From positions 1,628,853-1,692,852 of the forward strand of contig BCHS01000001.1 of the NCBI GenBank assembly GCA_039545275.1: DNA of 64,000 bases. Direction: 5' to 3'. This document shows, piece by piece, positions 59,037-64,000 of this stretch. Made by a program: the position numbers and the translations under genes. Positions within the stretch are counted from its first letter, which is position 1; each line of letters begins with the position of its first letter. Source of the stretch: Pseudomicrostroma phylloplanum (lineage: Eukaryota > Basidiomycota > Exobasidiomycetes > Microstromatales). The notes below the pieces were generated by a model. It was not told where the DNA came from. It did not search any database and worked only from the letters and a program-made list of their open reading frames with translations.

Positions 59037-60726
59037 ATGAGCGCTCCCACTGCCTCGTCTTCTTCGCAGCCCCCTACCCCGCAGATCCTCCTCCTCGGCC
59101 TGCGAAGATCAGGCAAGACATCCCTCCTATCGGTACTCCACAAGCGTCTAGCTCCAGAGGAGACCCTCTTCCTTGACAACACCACAAGAGCTACCCCGAC
59201 GCATCTGGACATCTGGAAAGGAGTCACCATCTGGGATGGAATCAACCTCACAGGTCTGGTCACTGAGCGAGGAGAGGGAATGGTGGGAGGGGGTACGAAG
59301 CTGGCTTGGAGGGAAGTGAGAGGAGTCGTATGGGTCGTGGATACTCAGGTGAGTCGGCATGTAGATACAGAGCGACGGACATGGGCGATCAGATCGGACC
59401 CAACCGCCCCTGTACTAACATGAACGGCATGCTACTCCACTGCCAATTCCATTTTAGGACGACTACCTCGATTCGCTGTCTACCCTACACAACGTCATCG
59501 TCCGAGCCTATGCCAACAATCCCCCCATTCACTTTCACATCCTCCTACATAAGATGGACGGGCTCTCGGAAGACTACCGAGACGATACGCAGGGGGATGT
59601 GGAGAAGCGGATAGAAGACGATCTCAGCGATGCCAGCTCTAGCTTCACTTTCGCCAGAGGGGTAGATCCGCCGCCTCTAGCGAAAGTTGCACAAGGCGCG
59701 GGAAGGGCAGAGCTGGATGAGGATGAAGAGGGGCTGGGCAATCTCGACTGGGATGAGCTGGAGAGAGTAGCTCGAGAGAAGAGATACGGTAAAGCCTCTT
59801 CCTCGTCGCCTGGGGAGAGCGATCTGCCACTCAAGAAGCTTTCAGCGACCAATACCACCTCCAGAGCTTCCTCGACGACAAGACCTCCCCGTAGTCGTCG
59901 TAGATCTTCACGAGCTGCTCAAGGAGCAAATCAAAGCGCGAATCTAGAGACGGATGTGCATCTCACCCTGCACCAGACGTCCATCTTCGATTCGTCAATC
60001 TTCGTCGCCTTTTCCCGCCTTCTCAACCCCTTCATCCTCTCTCCACCTTCCATGAGATCTGCTCTAGGGAGATTGATGGACGGATTGGTAGAGACGTGCG
60101 AGATGGAGCGGGCCTTCTTGATGCATCTGCCCACACGGACATGGCTGCTCACCGACGGAGGCCCCTTTGAGAAGGGCGCCTTCGAAGTCGTCTGCGACTA
60201 CTTGGGCTTCTTGACCGGCATAGCAGGTTTGTTCGAGAACGTCAATCGGAGCAAGGGCGAGGAGCTGGGTTCAGCAGAGACGAGCGAAGGGGCATCTGCC
60301 CCCATCCCGGCTCGAGCCCACGCCTCCTCGACACTCCGGCTGAGTCCGGACCTCCTCCTCTGCTTCTGGCAACTGGACAATGCACTCGGCCTCATCGCCA
60401 TCCTACGCTCCCCCTCTGCCCCTCCCTCCTCTGCCCTCACAAGCTCCGCTTCGGGGAATGGTGCAGGTCTCGGGTCTATCGGAGCTGGCGCGCCATCCTC
60501 TACCAACGGCTTCGGTGAGAGGAACTTCAGCAACGCAGCTGGCGCAGCGCGCCCGGGGGAGACGGCTCCTGGTGCTGTCGGTGGTGCCGCTGCTGCCTCG
60601 GCTTCCTTTACGGGTCTGCTGGACTGGAACGTGGACATTTTCCGACGGGCCGTTGTGCAAGGGCTTGGTAGGCTCAGGAGGGGGTCGGAGAAGGAAGAGG
60701 TGCTTGCGGCTTTTGCTGTGGAATGA
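59037..60726 (+). CDS. GTR2: Rag-type GTPase Gtr2 (RagC/D-like)
   Basis: Partner of Gtr1 in the EGO complex that relays amino-acid status to TORC1 on the vacuole. Two exons, 59037..59348 and 59458..60726, encode 526 residues. The P-loop is LLGLRRSGKTSLLSVL. HLDIW starts the switch region, followed by VVWVVDTQ joined by splicing to DDYLDSLSTLHNVIVRAY. The HFHILLHKMDGLSEDY block carries the G4-like His-Lys-Met-Asp typical of Rag proteins. The C-terminal roadblock-like part has VHLTLHQTSIFDSSIFVAFSRLL and ERAFLMHLPTRTWLLTDGGPF. It is longer than yeast Gtr2 (341): a Ser/Glu-rich insert of about 80 residues follows the G4 block and a Gly/Ala-rich insert lies near the C-terminus. The G3 region (VTIWDGINLTGLV) lacks the usual Pro-Gly-Gln. 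Confidence 0.88.
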
Positions 60727-60932
60727 CCAAGAGCTGAGGGCAGGGGGAAAGGGATACGCACGTTGCAGCCAAACATGGTAAATACACAAACACATCTTAT
60801 ACCACTACTGTCAGTCCCGCTGCTGCTGACGCGATAAGAGCACGAGCCGGAGATCAGTGCGATCGAGTGTATACAAGGGAAAGCTGTGATGTAGTAGTAC
60901 AGATGTGAAGTTGCTCCCCGTTTGCTTAACTC

Positions 60933-63779
60933 TTAGAAGAGGTCCGCAGCCCTCATACGACTGGCAACAGCCTTCTTCACCGAAGTAGCTTGTCCCGCTT
61001 TTCCCTCCCCGTCCTCCACACCTGACGGGCCGACGCCAGGTTCCTTTCCCCCATTACCGCTCTCCCCTGCCCTCTCTGTCTCCTCTTGACTCTTCGGGGT
61101 ATCCGCCTTGCGCTTCGTGCTCTTCACTGCCTGCTTTACTGCATTACTCGGACCACCACTTTCGTCTTCCTCTTCATCATCAAAGCTAAATGTGAGAGCT
61201 CCACCAGTCTTCTTTGCGTCCTTCTTGCGCTTCTTTGGTCCCCCGTCGCCACTCTTGACAACGCCATCGGCTGGAGTGGAGCGCTTGTTGCGCGGGATGA
61301 AGGTTGGCTTACTGAGAGCGGTAGCGGGAGTGGCAGAGCTACTGGCCTCGCTCGAAGGCGGCGCGTCTTCCTTCGCTTTCTTCCCTAGCTCTGGCTCTCG
61401 TGACGACAGCGCCAACGGGAGCGCCTCGTTGTGATCGGCATCCGCAGGTGCCGATGGTTGTGTCACTTTCTCGTCCACCTCGTGCAGATCCTGCTCGTCG
61501 GGGGCAAAGACGCTCTTGAAGACTTCTCGCGAGGGCTTGACGAACGAGTCGATCTCCTTGAGGGCTTCTTCGTCTTCTCCAAGTCCTACTTGCTCCAGAT
61601 CGAGGGGCACGAGACGGGGCGCTCCTCCAATAGCAGAAGACCCATTGGCATCACCCTTCTCACTGCCCTCTGCCCCTGCAGAGCTGAAGTCGCTAAGGGG
61701 CTGCCCACCTTGCCCCTCCCAATGTCGCTCCCCTACCAGGCCGAGCAGCTCGCGCCTGCTGCGTTCCCAGCGCTCTTCGCCCCTCTTCAGCTCCCGACGA
61801 GCTTCGGATCGGGCGTAGCGCTCCTCCTTGAAGCCTCCAGCGGCTCCAGAGAAGGGGTCGCCGCCTGCTCCCTCACCCGGTCTCTCGCTAGGGCGATCCT
61901 CACCATCGTCTTGAGTAGCGCCTCCGCTTTGCTCAGGATGAGGATCAGGCACGCCAAAGCGCTTGCAGAGCAGCCGGGGTGGGTACCAAGCTTTCACCTG
62001 CCTCGTCAAATGGCCAAACATGCCAGCTTTGGCAGCCCTCTGTCGATCATTCATGTTCTCCTCCTTCTCTTTCTGCAGTCTCTCTTCCTCCTGTTTGGCT
62101 TGGCGCTTCGCCTCCTCCTCGATAGTGTTCTTCGACTTGATTTCGGGCTGGTACAGTCCTCCGACCTGGACGTGGGCATCCCCACCGCCCTCAATGGTGG
62201 ACGCACTGGCGAAGCGAGAGGCCATGGCGGTACTGAGGGGCTTGAAGATGCTCGCTGAGCGCGCGAACTCTTCTACCTCTTGTGAGAGCTGCGAGGCAGT
62301 CGAACCTGCTGGCACCGGCATGGTACCAACTTGGCTCAGTTCTGGATCAGCCTGCAGCTCAAGATAGGCCACGTACCGCTTCTGCTTTTGTGCGTCATTG
62401 CCGAAGGGAAGAAAGCCTTTGAGGGCATTGCGAGCTGTGGTGGCGTCTAGTCGAGGCACTCTGATGGAAGAGGGCGGCGCCGGGGCGGCTGACGGGGGAT
62501 TTGCGTCAGGCAAATAGCTGGATAGACTGGGTGGAGGACCAGGCATTCGAGCTTCACCAAGAAGCTGGCCTCTGTCTGCTGCCTTGATCTGATGAGAGGG
62601 TATACCGGGTTTGCTCGCCGAGATGGCAGAGCCAGAGGCCGGCGGCGGCCCCGCCAATCCCTTCGCTTGACTCCAGATCTTGAGCGGATCAGGCGTCCAT
62701 CCCGGTGGTACTTCTGGCGGAGCGAACCAGTCGCTCTGCCCCTGCTCTTTACGCCCGTCGATCACTGCGCCGTCTTCGATAACGAAGCCCTCTGGAAGCG
62801 GGCGTCCATCCCGCCAGGTCGTTCTTGCGGTCCCACTTTGCCTATCAGAGGACGACTGCGGTTGCTTGGTTGCAGCGGCCTGTTTGGACGGCGGTCTCAT
62901 CGCTTGTTGGTCTTTCCGTCTTCGTATGACGTCCTGAATGGTCTCTGATGATCCATAGATGTCCCTCACGTCATCCTCATCAGCTTCCTCCAACGCGGAT
63001 ATATCGAATCCTCGCGAGCTGGCTTGAGCATCGCCCCTGGCAGCTTGTAAAGCATCTTCGAGACTCTGAGCCCCACCATTGCTGGCCTGTATTGTCCAGC
63101 CTAAACCATGCGTATCCTTTTTGCTGGCTCCTTGAACGATCGCTGGCATCGGTGTATCGGCAATGGGCTCCCCGACCTTGTGCGGTTTGCCGAGGCCGTT
63201 GCCGACTTTCCAGCCCATGCGGGCGAGGATACGATGTCCCAAAGAGGACTTGGGCGCGACAAGTCCTGAGCTCGACGAATTCTCTCCCCCGGCCTCCAGC
63301 TGTTGTCTGGCCGCCTTGCCCAGCCCTAGCAAGTCTCCCAGGACGTCATCGTTGGCATGACGATTGTCCAGTTTGGCCTGGCTCGAGTAGCCGTCTCGCT
63401 GACTGATCTTCCTGTCGGCCTCGGTAGCTGCAAGATCTTCCTCGTCCATGAAGTCTTCTGGTCTACTCTGGTTCCTCTCCCCTGGCTTGGCGGACCGCGA
63501 GGACACAAAGGTTGATGGGGTCCATCCTTCCTTTGACCCGACCGTATTGTAGTACCCAGCTGACCACCCGCCCGTGAAGGCCCCATGGAACCTCCTCCTT
63601 CCCTGCTCGTCTCTTACTTCTTGCTCCCAAACCGGCTTGCCTTCGTTGGGGTCCTTTTTGTCAAGGGCAGGGAGCGGGGTGCCGATCAGGACGAAGTTCT
63701 CCGTCACGGAAGAAGTCTGAGCCACGTCGAGTTCATCCCGAGCCAGACGCGACCGAAGGCGCGAGGCAGAGGAAGACAT
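60933..63779 (-). CDS. G-patch splicing-associated protein, GPATCH1/TOUGH type
   Basis: 948 residues, one exon. The conserved N-terminal block is ENFVLIGTPLPALDKKD, KPVWEQEVRDEQGRRRFHGAF, AGYYNTVGSKEGWTPSTFVSS and RPEDFMDEEDL. The G-patch follows at about residue 179 (GHRILARMGWKVGNGLG). A SURP-like LKGFLPFGNDAQKQKRYVAYL segment comes later. This is the GPATCH1 (human) / TOUGH (Arabidopsis) arrangement, a spliceosome C-complex component; G-patch proteins activate DEAH helicases. The last 250 residues are Lys/Glu/Ser-rich with nuclear-signal-like KKRKKDAKK. The start at 63779 places the conserved block at residue 28, as expected. It ends ADLF 207 bases from GTR2's stop, convergent. Confidence 0.92.
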   Translation of the reverse strand: MSSSASRLRSRLARDELDVAQTSSVTENFVLIGTPLPALDKKDPNEGKPVWEQEVRDEQGRRRFHGAFTGGWSAGYYNTVGSKEGWTPSTFVSSRSAKPGERNQSRPEDFMDEEDLAATEADRKISQRDGYSSQAKLDNRHANDDVLGDLLGLGKAARQQLEAGGENSSSSGLVAPKSSLGHRILARMGWKVGNGLGKPHKVGEPIADTPMPAIVQGASKKDTHGLGWTIQASNGGAQSLEDALQAARGDAQASSRGFDISALEEADEDDVRDIYGSSETIQDVIRRRKDQQAMRPPSKQAAATKQPQSSSDRQSGTARTTWRDGRPLPEGFVIEDGAVIDGRKEQGQSDWFAPPEVPPGWTPDPLKIWSQAKGLAGPPPASGSAISASKPGIPSHQIKAADRGQLLGEARMPGPPPSLSSYLPDANPPSAAPAPPSSIRVPRLDATTARNALKGFLPFGNDAQKQKRYVAYLELQADPELSQVGTMPVPAGSTASQLSQEVEEFARSASIFKPLSTAMASRFASASTIEGGGDAHVQVGGLYQPEIKSKNTIEEEAKRQAKQEEERLQKEKEENMNDRQRAAKAGMFGHLTRQVKAWYPPRLLCKRFGVPDPHPEQSGGATQDDGEDRPSERPGEGAGGDPFSGAAGGFKEERYARSEARRELKRGEERWERSRRELLGLVGERHWEGQGGQPLSDFSSAGAEGSEKGDANGSSAIGGAPRLVPLDLEQVGLGEDEEALKEIDSFVKPSREVFKSVFAPDEQDLHEVDEKVTQPSAPADADHNEALPLALSSREPELGKKAKEDAPPSSEASSSATPATALSKPTFIPRNKRSTPADGVVKSGDGGPKKRKKDAKKTGGALTFSFDDEEEDESGGPSNAVKQAVKSTKRKADTPKSQEETERAGESGNGGKEPGVGPSGVEDGEGKAGQATSVKKAVASRMRAADLF

Positions 63780-64000
63780 GCTGGGTCCAAGGCGATCAGC
63801 CGCTGTGGCTCTCTCTCAGCATCTGTCCGACCCGTTGTCCAACGTACTTCGGAGGTTGCAATGGGAAGGTATCGAGGGTATGGCAGTGGTACCGAGGCAG
63901 CAGCGCCTGTCGAAGTGGAGTCTGGTCCTCTTTCCGCCTCAGGATTCTTGGCGAGGCGCTGCAAAACAGGCTGACTCCCCATCCACCATTCCCACCCCGT
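63780..64000. other. Upstream of the GPATCH1-like gene
   Basis: 221 bases to the window edge, expected to hold the promoter of the minus-strand gene. No element or gene supported. Confidence 0.4.

Noticed and set aside
1..64000. Transposons, rRNA, CRISPR arrays or integrated viral sequence
   Set aside because: No transposase, reverse transcriptase, integrase, long terminal repeats, spacer arrays or viral polymerase motifs seen in any frame I read.

Overview
This is a gene-dense nuclear window from a fungus. It carries 25 protein genes on both strands, about one per 2.5 kb. Fifteen have introns (28 in all); 24 of the 28 donors read GTGAGT and most introns are 70-150 bases. Ten genes are single-exon, including ones of 4.7 and 5.3 kb. 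Homoaconitase (alpha-aminoadipate lysine pathway), mitochondrial ALA synthase, a Rim20/PalA homologue, a Kre9/Knh1-like wall protein and a Gin4/Cdr2-type kinase all say fungus. The GC-rich coding sequence, the strongly fixed donor and the modest intron density suggest a basidiomycete, possibly Ustilaginomycotina. The species cannot be named from this sequence alone.

Layout, left to right: 3' part of RPL17 (+); HEM1 ALA synthase (+); RPAP1/Rba50-like Pol II assembly factor (-); V-ATPase subunit f/RNase kappa-like protein (+); ENT3-type epsin (+); a secreted repeat protein (+); a large GAF-like protein (+); F-box protein (-); PUB-domain protein (+); RIM20/PalA (-); CBC2 cap-binding subunit (-); RPC40 Pol I/III subunit (+); LYS4 (-); PPN1 endopolyphosphatase (+); carboxylesterase (+); S10 serine carboxypeptidase (+); TatD-type nuclease (+); Rkm5/METTL21-like methyltransferase (-); MGH1/GH63-like glycosidase (+); histidine phosphatase (-); Kre9-like secreted protein (-); Gin4/Cdr2-type kinase (+); C2H2 zinc-finger protein (-); GTR2 Rag GTPase (+); GPATCH1-like splicing factor (-).

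Most are conserved housekeeping genes and I see no operon-like or biosynthetic cluster. Several divergent pairs share short promoters (LYS4/PPN1, CBC2/RPC40, RPAP1/subunit f). Loose themes are RNA polymerase assembly and RNA processing (RPAP1, RPC40, CBC2, GPATCH1), endolysosome/vacuole and pH or nutrient signalling (subunit f, ENT3, RIM20, PPN1, GTR2), and cell surface and secretion (repeat protein, Kre9-like protein, carboxypeptidase).

The most novel-looking object is the secreted protein at 12916-14232. It has five copies of an SL(I/L)D(L/A)S motif, several directly after basic residues, around a Lys/Thr-rich core in which Cys-Asp clusters recur every 50-51 residues. No transposon, rRNA, tRNA or CRISPR array was found. 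Gene models were spliced by hand from frame continuity and splice signals and are not supported by transcripts.
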